DNA of 38,936 nucleotides from an uncultured Geobacteraceae bacterium (GCA_903930585.1 CAIYZD010000743.1:1-38936); one strand, 5' to 3'. Positions 17,341-25,506 are shown, counted from the first letter of the stretch. Notes: generated from the sequence alone by a model not told the origin. Made by a program: numbers and translations.

Positions 17341-18264
17341 ATGGAAGAGTTTCTCCAGAATTACGGTTTTTTACTGGTGACCCTGGTGCAGCAGTCATTG
17401 CTGGCATTAAGCCTCTATTTCCCGCTGACCGCCGGTCAGTTGAGTCTCGCCGCTCCCGGGTTTTACTCGCTCGGAGGATACATCGCGGCTATCATGGCAA
17501 CTGCCGATTATTTCGCCCCCTGGCGCGACGCTCTCGGCTGGGCCATTTTCCCGCTTGAGTGGCTGATTGCGGCTATTGCCAGTGCGCTACTGGCATTTCT
17601 TGTCGGTATTCCGGCCCTGCGTCTCAGAGGCATTTATCTCGCGCTTGCTACCATCGCCTTTGTCGAAATTCTCCGGGTGCTCTGTCTGAATCTTGACATA
17701 ACCGGCGGAGCAGTCGGTATTTTCGGTATTCCGCAACTGTTCGAAAGCAGATGGGGGTACATATGGACATTTGGTCCGCTTCTGGCTGCTACACTCTTTT
17801 TTGGCTATCGGCTTGATCGTTCGCGGGTAGGAAGGGCGTTTAAAGCGATTCGCGAGGACGAGCTGGCGGCGGGTGCGATGGGAATCGATGCCACGCGCTA
17901 CAAGGTGCTTGCCTTTGTCATCGGAGCGGTGCTTGCCGGAATCGTCGGCGCGATGAGCGCCCCCTTTCTCAATACCTGGAATGCCCGCCAGGGGACCTTC
18001 GATGCTTCCATATCATACCTGGCATACGTCCTGATCGGAGGCGGCCGTTCCCTCTGGGGACCGGTGCTCGGCGCGGTGCTGCTGGCATCGCTTCCCGAGC
18101 TTCTCCGTCCGCTCAAGGATGCGCGCCTGATCATCAACGGCGTACTGCTGGTTATTGCCACCGTGTACCTTCCACAGGGGATTGTAGGGGCCCTGCACAG
18201 GCTGAAACAGATAGCTCTGAGTCGCGGTGCGGCAGCAAGGGGGGGCGATGGGCGTCATCCTTGA
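17341..18264 (+). CDS. livM: Branched-chain amino acid ABC transporter, permease LivM
   Basis: A 307-residue membrane permease, second channel subunit. It has GQLSLAAPGFYSLGGY, VGIPALRLRGIYLALATIAF and the coupling-helix region GRAFKAIREDELAAGAMGI that docks with LivG/LivF. GAGGG lies directly upstream of the ATG. Its 3' end overlaps livG by 17 bp, so the operon is tightly coupled. Confidence 0.92.
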   Translation: MEEFLQNYGFLLVTLVQQSLLALSLYFPLTAGQLSLAAPGFYSLGGYIAAIMATADYFAPWRDALGWAIFPLEWLIAAIASALLAFLVGIPALRLRGIYLALATIAFVEILRVLCLNLDITGGAVGIFGIPQLFESRWGYIWTFGPLLAATLFFGYRLDRSRVGRAFKAIREDELAAGAMGIDATRYKVLAFVIGAVLAGIVGAMSAPFLNTWNARQGTFDASISYLAYVLIGGGRSLWGPVLGAVLLASLPELLRPLKDARLIINGVLLVIATVYLPQGIVGALHRLKQIALSRGAAARGGDGRHP

Positions 18265-19012
18265 AGCGCGGGCTTTGCAGCGCAATTTTGGCGGGCTGGT
18301 GGCTGTCGACTCGGTTTCCTTTGCGGTGGAAGAGGGGGAAATATTCGGCTTGATCGGTCCCAACGGAGCCGGTAAGTCGACGCTGTTTAACCTCATGACC
18401 GGTCTTACGCCGGCAAGTGGCGGCACTTTTACCTTTCGTGGAGAGACATTGACCGGGATGCCACCGCATCGCATCGCTGCGCTCGGCATCGGTCGCACCT
18501 TTCAGAACATACGCCTTTTCAAGGGGTTGACCGCCCTTGAGAACGTCAGGATTGCCCGGCACAGCCGAACCGTTACGGGGCTCCTGGGTGGTGTTTTCGG
18601 CTCCGGAAAAAGCCGCATGGAGGAACTGTCCGTTGAAAAAAAAGCGTGGAAGATCCTGGCGCTGGTTGGCCTGGCTGATCGGGGCACGGAGCTGTCAGAC
18701 AATTTCTCGTATGGAGAACAGCGGCGGCTGGAGATCGGGCGGGCCCTTGCACTTGACCCGACGGTTTTGCTCCTCGACGAACCGGCTGCCGGAATGAACG
18801 CGGCCGAGAAACAGACGCTGACCGGTTTCATTCGTGAAATTCGCGCCCGGTTCAATCTGACGGTGTTGCTGATCGAGCATCATGTGCCTCTGGTCATGGG
18901 ACTTTGCGACCGGATTGCCGTGCTTAATTTCGGTGAATTGATTGCAATCGGCTCACCGGCAGAGGTGCAGAAGAATCCGGCGGTTATAGAAGCGTATCTG
19001 GGGGCGGAGTAA
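18248..19012 (+). CDS. livG: Branched-chain amino acid ABC transporter, ATP-binding LivG
   Basis: A 254-residue cytoplasmic ABC ATPase. Walker A GPNGAGKST, family motif IGRTFQNIRLF, a degenerate signature FSYGEQRRLEIGRAL, Walker B VLLLDEPAAGMN and the switch histidine in LIEHH. ATG 18248 follows an AAGGGGGG ribosome site; an upstream GTG at 18227 is in frame but poorly placed. It forms a heterodimer with LivF to power LivHM. Confidence 0.93.
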   Translation: MGVILEARALQRNFGGLVAVDSVSFAVEEGEIFGLIGPNGAGKSTLFNLMTGLTPASGGTFTFRGETLTGMPPHRIAALGIGRTFQNIRLFKGLTALENVRIARHSRTVTGLLGGVFGSGKSRMEELSVEKKAWKILALVGLADRGTELSDNFSYGEQRRLEIGRALALDPTVLLLDEPAAGMNAAEKQTLTGFIREIRARFNLTVLLIEHHVPLVMGLCDRIAVLNFGELIAIGSPAEVQKNPAVIEAYLGAE

Positions 19013-19722
19013 TGGCGCTCCTGGAACTTGAAAACCTCCGTATCTCCTACGGATCGATTCAAGCGGTACGCGGCGTCGATCTCACGGTTGACAGCGGCGA
19101 AATTGTGACGCTGATCGGAGCGAACGGAGCGGGCAAGAGCACAACGCTCCGTGCGATATCGCGGCTGCTCAAGGTACGGGAGGGGCATATCCGTTTCGAC
19201 GGCAGGGACATTACCGCTCTGTCACCTGACGCCGTGGTGCGTTCCGGCATTGCCCAGAGTCCCGAGGGGCGTCAGGTGCTGGCTCTGCAAAGCGTTCAGG
19301 ATAATCTGGAGCTGGGCGCCTACGTTCGCCATGACCGCGCCGCGATCAACGAGGACATTGCCCGTATGTATGCGCTCTTTCCGCGTCTGGAAGAGCGTAA
19401 AAACCAGTATGCGGGAACGCTTTCCGGTGGCGAACAGCAGATGCTGGCCATTGCCAGAGCGCTGATGAGCCGCCCCCGGTTGTTGTTGCTTGACGAGCCG
19501 AGTCTTGGCCTGGCTCCGCTCATCGTACTGGATATATTTTCGATCATTCGTGCGCTTAACGCCGAAGGGGTAACGATTCTCCTCGTCGAGCAGAACGCCA
19601 GGCTGGCGATGCAGCATTCCCACCGTACCTACGTCCTCGAAGCCGGCCAGATTACCTTTTCCGGCCGGTCACAGGAGCTTCTCTCGGATGAGCGTGTCCT
19701 GCACGCCTATCTTGGCGGGTAG
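19012..19722 (+). CDS. livF: Branched-chain amino acid ABC transporter, ATP-binding LivF
   Basis: A 236-residue ABC ATPase. Walker A GANGAGKST, SPEGRQVLALQSVQDNLELGA, signature LSGGEQQMLAIARALM, Walker B LLLDEPSLGL and LVEQNA near the switch region. The start codon shares one base with the livG stop (TAATG). Last gene of livKHMGF. No clear terminator follows; a GCGGG/CCCGC pair near 19717-19754 has a long loop and no T-run. Confidence 0.94.
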   Translation: MALLELENLRISYGSIQAVRGVDLTVDSGEIVTLIGANGAGKSTTLRAISRLLKVREGHIRFDGRDITALSPDAVVRSGIAQSPEGRQVLALQSVQDNLELGAYVRHDRAAINEDIARMYALFPRLEERKNQYAGTLSGGEQQMLAIARALMSRPRLLLLDEPSLGLAPLIVLDIFSIIRALNAEGVTILLVEQNARLAMQHSHRTYVLEAGQITFSGRSQELLSDERVLHAYLGG

Positions 19723-19764
19723 GTGGGAATCTTTATTTAGTTGCCCGCGCTGTTTCAGGAAATA

Positions 19765-20130
19765 TCAGTACCAGAAGCTGTCCTCAATGAAGTAACCGAT
19801 TCCGGAAAAGATGATTTCCCTGCAGTACATCTGGCACAGCAACCCTGGGGTGCAAATGTATTGGAACTGCCGGAATCTCGTGATCTGGTTGAAGATCTCT
19901 GTCGCTCGGAAGGCGAATAGCCCGTTTCTGAAGCACCTGAGGCGTTTAATTTCAGAGATGTAGGCGTTTTTCGCACGACGTACCAAAAGTATATACCCCA
20001 GGCCGGCACTTGGAGCGCACAGGATAGTGACGATTTTCTTCGTGCCACGGCAGTATTTGAAAAGGTGGATGAGGATATGTGGAAATAATTTTTCCCGGTG
20101 CCTGCCGTGCGCTAATGTGCCTCGCTCCAG
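19765..20130 (-). pseudogene. Coding-like stretch without a normal start (unknown family, possible gene remnant)
   Basis: Downstream of polA on the same strand, one frame stays open for more than 115 codons with codon use like a real gene (third positions rich in G/C) and ends in TGA at 19765. The product is rich in Arg, Phe, Cys and Ile and includes FAFRATEIFNQITRF, LLCQMYCREI and the C-terminus YFIEDSFWY. Between the polA stop and TTG at 19986 this frame has no ATG, GTG or TTG, although it already looks coding near 20090. Either a rare start (CTG at 20130) is used, the TTG is used and the rest is chance, or this is a gene whose 5' end was lost. I do not recognise the family. Confidence 0.45.
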
Positions 20131-22901
20131 TTGGCTCCGTAACTGATATCAACCTTCAGCGGTACCTTTGTTTCGACCGCGTGCTCCATTTCCTCTTCCA
20201 CCAGCAGCTCCATCTTCAGCAGTTCATCTTCCGGCACCTCGAACACCAGTTCGTCGTGTACCTGCATAATCAGACGACTTTGCAGCTGTTCCGAGCGGAT
20301 GCGGGAATCAACCCGGATCATGGCACATTTGATGATATCGGCGGCTGAACCCTGGATCGGGTAGTTTATGGCGTTGCGGCGGGCAAAGGCCTGTATGTTG
20401 CCGTTGCTGCTTCCGATGTCGGGAATCGGGAGCCGGCGGTTCAGGATTGTTCTTACGCAGCCGTTCTTTTCAGCTTCCAGTATGCAGGAGTCCAAAAATG
20501 CGATGGCCCCATGGTGCCGTTCTTTATATGCGTTGATGAAATCTTCAGCGGTTTTGCGGGCGATGCCGAGTTGCTTTGCCAGCGAGAAGGAACCCTGGCC
20601 GTAGATAATGCCGAAATTGATGGCCTTGGCCTGGCGCCGCATCTCAGGCGTGACCATTTCGGGAAAAAGCCCGAAAATCTCCGAGGCGGTGCGGGTATGG
20701 ATGTCTTCATCGTTCGCAAAGGCGTGACAAAAAACCGTGTCGCCGGAAAGATGTGCCAGCACGCGGAGTTCGATCTGGGAATAGTCGGCGGACAGGATAA
20801 CGTGCCTTGGCGGGGCGATAAAGGCGTGGCGGATGCGGCGCCCCTCTTCGGTGCGAATCGGGATGTTTTGCAGATTCGGGTCTGACGACGAGAGTCGTCC
20901 GGTATTGGTTACGGTCTGGTTGTACGATGTATGCACCCGGCCGGTGCGGCGGCTGACCAGGCGGGGCAGGGCATCCGTATAAGTCGATTTGAGTTTGGCA
21001 ACAGAGCGGTAATCAAGAATCAGGCGGGCGATTTCATGCTCTTCGGCAAGGGATGCCAGTACCTCGATATCGGTCGACCAGCCGGTCTTGCCCTTGTTTT
21101 TTTTGCCGCTTTTCAAGCCGAGCCGATCGAAGAGTACCTCGCCCAGCTGTTTGGGGGAATTAAGATTGAATTGTTCTCCCGCCAGAGCATACACCTGCTC
21201 TTCAAGGGTTTTCATTCGCCCGGCGAAGTCGGTTGACAGGCTGTTCAGGAGCGTGCTGTCCAGAAGAACACCATGGTTCTCCATTTCTGCAAGGATAGAC
21301 AGCAACGGCATCTCGACCGTGTGAAACAGGATGTCGTCACCCCCGGTCGTCAACAGCGGGCCGAATTTTTGACGCAAAAGCCATGTGGCATCCGCATCTT
21401 CCGCCGCGTAGCGTGCCGCCGCTTCCAACTCCACTTCGGAAAAGTTCTTTTGCTCTTTGCCGCTCCCGACGACATCACTGTAACTGATCATGCGGTGATT
21501 CAGCTGCTCCTGCGCCAGGGCGTCCAGGCCGTGCCCCTGACGTGACGGATTGAGCAGATAGGAGGCCAGCATGGTGTCGAACCAGACCCCGGCCAGCGTG
21601 ATGCCGTTGTTGGCCAATACCTGCATGTCAAACTTGATGTTCTGGCCGACCTTGCGCAGGGCAGGATTCTCCAGCAGGGGGCGCATTCGGTCGAGAACGC
21701 TGTCACGGGGGAGCTGGGTGGGGTCCAGGTGCCCTCCCCCCTCCCGGCCCCCCCCCGCTGGGGGGAGGAGCACATTCTTTTCATCTGCGTAGTGAGCAAA
21801 TAACGTTCCCTCCCCCAGCGGGGGAGGGGCAGGGAGGGGGGGAGTTGTCACATGACCGACCGGGATATAATACGCCTCATGGTCACGGTATGAGAATGAA
21901 AGTCCGACAATTTCCGCTTGTCGCGGGTCAAGACTGGTCGTCTCCAGGTCAAAGGCAAACTCGCCGGCCTGCTCCAGTGCGGTTATCAGAGCTTCGAGCC
22001 CTTCCGTCGTGGTAACGGTATGGTAATCTTCCGTGGAAAGGGTGGACGTACCGGTTAATTCCTTTATTAGGGAAGTAAACCCGTATTTTTTGAAGAACGC
22101 GTTCAGTGTTTCCTGGTCCGGTTCGCGGGCTTTCAGCGTCTCCGGGTCAACTTCAAGAGGGACATTGCACTCTATCGTTGCCAGCCGCCGTGACAGCAGA
22201 GCCTGCTCACGGAACTCACGCAGCTTTTCACCATTTTTCCCTTTAACCTCTCCGGCCCTTTCCAGGAGTCGCTCAAGCGAACCAAATTCGACAATCAGCT
22301 TGGTGGCTGTTTTTTCTCCAATGCCGGGAACACCGGGAATGTTATCGGATGAATCGCCCGCCAATCCCAGGATATCGGTTACCAGTTCGGGGCCGACACC
22401 AAAACGCTCAACCACCCCGGCAATCCCCGTCTCCTTTCCTTTCATGGTATCCAAAAGGGTGACACGATCGGTTACGATCTGCATCAAATCCTTATCGCCG
22501 GTAACAACCACCACCTTGCCACCACGGTCAGCAAAGCGCCCGGCCAGGGCACCGATAATGTCGTCAGCTTCGTATCCCTGAAGCTCCAGCGTCGGAATGT
22601 TGAACCCCCGCACAACCTCACGAATCGGCTCCATCTGCATGCGCAGGTCATCCGGCATTGCGGCGCGGTTGGCCTTGTATTCCGGGTACATCTCGGTGCG
22701 AAATGTAGTTCTCCCGGCATCAAAGACAACGGCAACATGCTGCGGGTTGTAATCCTTGAGCAACTTGAGCAGCATCTGGATAAATCCGTAAATAGCGTTG
22801 GTGGGATGACCGGAAGGGGAGGAAAGGTGACGGATGGCGTAGTAGGCGCGGTAGATATAGGAGGAGCCATCAACCAGATAGAGTGTTTCATGTGTGCTCA
22901 T
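20112..22901 (-). CDS. polA: DNA polymerase I
   Basis: A 929-residue DNA polymerase I for primer removal and repair. The 5' nuclease domain spans about 1-290 (LVDGSSYIYRAYYA, TGDKDLMQ, GDSSDNIPGVPGIG). The 3'-5' exonuclease keeps its acidic residues: Asp318 and Glu320 in FDLETTSLD, Asp425 in NIKFD, and Tyr/Asp in YAAEDAD. Polymerase motifs A (SADYSQIELR), B (RRQAKAINFGIIYGQG) and C (QVHDELVFE) are intact. ATG 22901 with GAGG upstream overlaps the stop of the DUF4177 gene as ATGA. Residues about 351-396 are an extra Pro/Gly-rich insertion encoded by a palindromic repeat, replacing a short loop in relatives. Confidence 0.96.
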   Translation of the reverse strand: MSTHETLYLVDGSSYIYRAYYAIRHLSSPSGHPTNAIYGFIQMLLKLLKDYNPQHVAVVFDAGRTTFRTEMYPEYKANRAAMPDDLRMQMEPIREVVRGFNIPTLELQGYEADDIIGALAGRFADRGGKVVVVTGDKDLMQIVTDRVTLLDTMKGKETGIAGVVERFGVGPELVTDILGLAGDSSDNIPGVPGIGEKTATKLIVEFGSLERLLERAGEVKGKNGEKLREFREQALLSRRLATIECNVPLEVDPETLKAREPDQETLNAFFKKYGFTSLIKELTGTSTLSTEDYHTVTTTEGLEALITALEQAGEFAFDLETTSLDPRQAEIVGLSFSYRDHEAYYIPVGHVTTPPLPAPPPLGEGTLFAHYADEKNVLLPPAGGGREGGGHLDPTQLPRDSVLDRMRPLLENPALRKVGQNIKFDMQVLANNGITLAGVWFDTMLASYLLNPSRQGHGLDALAQEQLNHRMISYSDVVGSGKEQKNFSEVELEAAARYAAEDADATWLLRQKFGPLLTTGGDDILFHTVEMPLLSILAEMENHGVLLDSTLLNSLSTDFAGRMKTLEEQVYALAGEQFNLNSPKQLGEVLFDRLGLKSGKKNKGKTGWSTDIEVLASLAEEHEIARLILDYRSVAKLKSTYTDALPRLVSRRTGRVHTSYNQTVTNTGRLSSSDPNLQNIPIRTEEGRRIRHAFIAPPRHVILSADYSQIELRVLAHLSGDTVFCHAFANDEDIHTRTASEIFGLFPEMVTPEMRRQAKAINFGIIYGQGSFSLAKQLGIARKTAEDFINAYKERHHGAIAFLDSCILEAEKNGCVRTILNRRLPIPDIGSSNGNIQAFARRNAINYPIQGSAADIIKCAMIRVDSRIRSEQLQSRLIMQVHDELVFEVPEDELLKMELLVEEEMEHAVETKVPLKVDISYGANWSEAH
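21732..21845. repeat. REP/BIME-like inverted repeat pair inserted in frame inside polA
   Basis: Two GC-rich palindromic units face each other. The right one contains CCCTCCCCCAGCGGGGGAGGG (interrupted palindrome at 21808-21828), and the left one (about 21741-21770) is its inverted, slightly diverged copy. About 35 bp of AT-richer DNA lies between. The reverse complement of 21802-21844 aligns closely with 21732-21776, so the whole element has long imperfect terminal inverted repeats. It contributes roughly 38-45 codons to polA without a stop or frameshift. Confidence 0.85.
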
Positions 22902-23089
22902 TGTTTTTCCTCGTCGCAAGAGATTTGCTGTGTGAACAGGGCAAATGCCATTGCAGGGCGTTTGCTCGATTCGCGCATCGCAAACTGTAACCCGTCGAAG
23001 CGCCATCCCTTGGAACTCCAGCTGTTGAGAACGGTTTCAATCTCAACATCGGTGACCATTGCGATTTCAACAACTTTATAGGTCAGCAT
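22898..23089 (-). CDS. DUF4177-type small protein
   Basis: A 63-residue protein with the DUF4177 pattern: YKVVEI at the N-terminus, a helix ending LNSWSSKGWRFDGLQFA, then a strand AFALFTQ. The GW after the helix is the family hallmark. Function is unknown. GGGAG sits about 9 nt before the ATG. Its TGA overlaps the polA ATG as ATGA, so polA translation may depend on it. Confidence 0.75.
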   Translation of the reverse strand: MLTYKVVEIAMVTDVEIETVLNSWSSKGWRFDGLQFAMRESSKRPAMAFALFTQQISCDEEKQ

Positions 23090-23124
23090 GGTGGTGTTCT
23101 CCCGCTATTCAGGCTCCGGCATCA

Positions 23125-23152
23125 TAAAAAAAGGCGGCCCGAAGCCGCCTTG
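23125..23152 (-). terminator. Rho-independent terminator after the IclR gene
   Basis: On the minus strand AAGGCGGC, a TTCG-type loop, GCCGCCTT and a T-run follow the iclR-type stop codon by about 20 bp. It separates that gene from the DUF4177-polA unit downstream. Confidence 0.85.
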
Positions 23153-23173
23153 TAAGAGTCTGAGTGCAGCGTG

Positions 23174-23956
23174 TTATTTTTGGAAACCAAGCTTGGTGGA
23201 AATCTCTTCTCCCGCTTTCAGTACCAGTGGAACCAGTTCATTTTTGATCCGCTCGTCGGAGAAGCGCATTGACGGCCCGGAAATACTGACGGCACCGATA
23301 ATGCGGCGGGTATAATCACGAATGGGAGCGCTTACACACTTGACACCGGTATCAAGCTCTTCATCGTCATACGCATACCCTTGCTCGGAAATTGTTTTCA
23401 GTTGTTTTTTCAAGGTATCGCGATCAGTAATAGTATTGGCCGTATAACTTTTCAGTTCTTTCGACGGGAGATAGTATTCAAGTTCTTCATCGCTCATGTG
23501 CGCTATCTGTACCTTGCCGGCGGCGGTACAGTAGGCCGGCAGTCTCGAACCTACCCGCGGAACAACCCTGACGGTCATTGCGGTTTCGACCACATCAAGA
23601 TAGACGATGTTGAAGTCTTTCAAAATTGAAACGTATGTTGTTTCATTGCACTCGGCAACCAATGCTTCAAGCACCGGTTTCGACTGCCTCAGGAGTCCCA
23701 TCTGTTTGATGAAGGTCTGGCCGAGCTCAAGAGTTTTGAGTCCGAGACGGTAGTTCTCCGTCACCTTGTTCTGTTCGATGTAACTGCGGGATTCAAGTGT
23801 CGCAAGCAGCCTGAACACATTATTTTTGTGAAGCTTCAAGCGCTTGCTCAGTTCAGTGACACCCAGTTCATCAACTTCACCATGAAACTGCTCCAGAAGG
23901 TCGAGTGCGTGGGACACTGCCTGTATAAGATATTCCGATTTTTCTTTTTTTGCCAT
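23174..23956 (-). CDS. IclR-family transcriptional regulator
   Basis: A 260-residue regulator. The winged helix-turn-helix spans about 10-70 (ALDLLEQF, LGVTELSKRLKLHKNNVFRLLATLESRSYI), followed by the IclR effector domain about 80-255 with ETTYVSIL, AYCTAAGKV, GYAYDDEELDTGVKCVSAPI and GAVSISGPSMRF. These proteins repress or activate genes for aromatic or small organic acid catabolism; the ligand here cannot be told. It is transcribed divergently from the universal stress gene, and the 225-bp region between has palindromes that may be its own operators. Confidence 0.92.
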   Translation of the reverse strand: MAKKEKSEYLIQAVSHALDLLEQFHGEVDELGVTELSKRLKLHKNNVFRLLATLESRSYIEQNKVTENYRLGLKTLELGQTFIKQMGLLRQSKPVLEALVAECNETTYVSILKDFNIVYLDVVETAMTVRVVPRVGSRLPAYCTAAGKVQIAHMSDEELEYYLPSKELKSYTANTITDRDTLKKQLKTISEQGYAYDDEELDTGVKCVSAPIRDYTRRIIGAVSISGPSMRFSDERIKNELVPLVLKAGEEISTKLGFQK

Positions 23957-24002
23957 GACGACGAGTCCTTTTCATGAGTGAGAATGATAGAAAGTGAAAT
24001 GC

Positions 24003-24057
24003 AACATATCAATATGTAACATATAATTTAATAACAGGCAAATTGCCTCACTTATTA
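24003..24057. promoter_or_regulatory. Two palindromes upstream of the IclR gene (candidate operators)
   Basis: ACATAT-CA-ATATGT (24004-24017) is a perfect 6-bp inverted repeat, with a further ACATAT half-site at 24020-24025. A second palindrome, AGGCAA-A-TTGCCT (24036-24048), is flanked by TAATAA and TTATTA. Both lie 50-100 bp upstream of the IclR start in an AT-rich region, where a regulator could control its own and the divergent usp promoter. Confidence 0.4.
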
Positions 24058-24093
24058 CACTCTTTTCCGAAATGATAGAATAATGTTTTACAA

Positions 24094-24122
24094 TTGTCAA
24101 GGACGAAAAATTACTTTATATT
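24094..24122 (+). promoter_or_regulatory. Sigma-70 promoter for the universal stress gene
   Basis: TTGTCA (24094-24099) and TATATT (24117-24122) are separated by exactly 17 nt, each matching 5 of 6 consensus bases. The transcript would start near 24129, about 50 nt before the ATG. Confidence 0.6.
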
Positions 24123-24181
24123 AAAATTTCGAATAAGATCGACGTGTCTGCGTGATGGCGGCGCAGTCAGACGAGGATGCT

Positions 24182-24637
24182 ATGCTGAACCTTCGTAAGA
24201 AAATACTGGTGGCAATTGACGGTTCTCCACAATCCGACAAGGCTGCTGAAGAAGCTGTCCGGCTTGCCGCCGGCAATCAGAGTCAATTTAAAAGCCGGAT
24301 TTACGCGTTGCTGGTGCTTCCGAATGCGCCGACTTCGACCTACACAGACTTCGTGCCGTCAGTGCCGATGACCGAAACAAAAAAATGGGATGAACTTCGG
24401 GAACGCATATTTTACGTCGTTGAAAAGTGCGCGGCTGAACATGATATTCCCCTGGAGATGATTGTCGAATATGGTGATCCGGCAGATAAAATCATTACAC
24501 TTGCCAAACGTGAAGAAATCGATGTGATCGTTATCGGCAGCTCAGGAAAAGGCTTTATCCAGCGCCGAATCAAGGGGAGTGTTTCTCACAAGGTAGCCAG
24601 TAATGCGGCCTGTTCTGTTTTTATCGTAAGAGGCTGA
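24182..24637 (+). CDS. Universal stress protein, UspA family, ATP-binding type
   Basis: A 151-residue single-domain Usp. The N-terminal strand KILVAIDGSPQSDKA and the C-terminal GX2GX9GS motif (GSSGKGFIQRRIKGS), followed by VASNAACSVFIVRG, indicate the nucleotide-binding subclass. Such proteins help survival under starvation or redox stress; the mechanism is unclear. ATG 24182 has GAGG 7 nt upstream; ATGs at 24155 and GTG at 24152 are less likely. Confidence 0.9.
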   Translation: MLNLRKKILVAIDGSPQSDKAAEEAVRLAAGNQSQFKSRIYALLVLPNAPTSTYTDFVPSVPMTETKKWDELRERIFYVVEKCAAEHDIPLEMIVEYGDPADKIITLAKREEIDVIVIGSSGKGFIQRRIKGSVSHKVASNAACSVFIVRG

Positions 24638-24691
24638 TGCTGAATGGATCCCTGTTGATACGTCCTTCCGTTCATCCGGGCGACATGGTAC

Positions 24692-24880
24692 GTGAAAATG
24701 TCCGATGATACTCCGAAAAAACATCCCTGCGCTGATTGCCAGTGCTGTCAGTGGTGTTCGGATGACCGTTGCCGCCTCTGCCTGAAACGAACCGACTGTC
24801 GCCGGCGCCGGCGTTCCATTGCGGAACAGATTGCCGTGTACGATGCCCTGAACTCCCCGGATGGTGACGGGCTGACATAG
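24692..24880 (+). CDS. Cysteine-rich miniprotein
   Basis: A 62-residue protein (60 from ATG 24698) with eight cysteines at 13, 16, 18, 19, 22, 27, 30 and 36, arranged CX2CXCCX2CX4CX2CX5C, followed by an arginine run (DCRRRRRS) and a short helix. Pairs of CX2C suggest zinc or iron-sulfur binding. No signal peptide, so it is probably cytoplasmic. The ribosome site is weak, and the gene lies 54 bp after usp. I recognise no named family. Confidence 0.6.
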   Translation: MKMSDDTPKKHPCADCQCCQWCSDDRCRLCLKRTDCRRRRRSIAEQIAVYDALNSPDGDGLT

Positions 24881-25035
24881 CCACTTCGCACCGTTTGTCC
24901 CGTTGTCGCAGTTGAATACAGGTAGATGACTATCAGGGAGATAGTGCTTTATTGTCGAAGGCCAGAATATTTCACTTGGAATGATAAGGCGTAATATGGT
25001 AAAAAGTAGGATATTAAAAATTCAGGAGGTCGCAG

Positions 25036-25455
25036 GTGAAAAAAACAGCATTAGTAGTTCTCAGTATTGCCGCTCTCGCCCTTGCAGGATGCAAAGACAA
25101 ACCAAAAACTGAGGCTCCGGCCGCAGCTCCACAGGGACAGGCGCCGGCTGGGCAGCCGGGGGCAGCAGCTCCGGGCGGAGATCCGCACGCTGGTATGAAA
25201 GCACAGGAAATTGCTGCTGGAGTGGGTAAGAAGGGAACTGTTACCCAGACCATGAACTCCGGTGGTTATACCTATGTGGAAGCGGCTGACGAAGCAGGAG
25301 CAAAAGTATGGATGGCGTTACCTGAGTTGAAAGTTGCCAAAGGTGACAAGATTGAATACCCGGATACCCCCCCTCTGACTAACTTCCAGAGTAAAACACT
25401 GAACAGGACTTTTGAAAAGATCCTCTTTGTGCCTGGTATCAGGATTGTAAAGTAA
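25036..25455 (+). CDS. NrfJ-like periplasmic lipoprotein
   Basis: A 139-residue lipoprotein: signal peptide with lipobox LAGC (Cys19), an Ala/Pro/Gly-rich linker about 27-50, then a small beta-rich domain (GTVTQTMNSGGYTYVEA, VWMALPELKVAKGDKIEY) resembling the OB-like domain of NrfJ-related proteins near cytochrome c nitrite reductase. A role in envelope heme/redox handling is possible, but no nrf gene is adjacent. GTG 25036 is preceded by a strong AGGAGGT. It ends at a clear terminator. Confidence 0.75.
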   Translation: MKKTALVVLSIAALALAGCKDKPKTEAPAAAPQGQAPAGQPGAAAPGGDPHAGMKAQEIAAGVGKKGTVTQTMNSGGYTYVEAADEAGAKVWMALPELKVAKGDKIEYPDTPPLTNFQSKTLNRTFEKILFVPGIRIVK

Positions 25456-25478
25456 TCTTCAGGATAATCTGCACCTGA

Positions 25479-25506
25479 CGGGGTCACGAAAGTGACCCCG
25501 TTTTTT
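25479..25506 (+). terminator. Rho-independent terminator
   Basis: CGGGGTCAC, a GAAA loop, GTGACCCCG and TTTTTT follow the NrfJ-like gene. The T-run overlaps the last codons of the convergent radical SAM gene. Confidence 0.93.

Noticed and set aside
24929-24945. Hairpin ACTATC-AGGGA-GATAGT as terminator of the usp/Cys-rich unit
   Set aside because: Stem of only 6 bp, AT-rich, and followed by GCTTTATT rather than a T-run.
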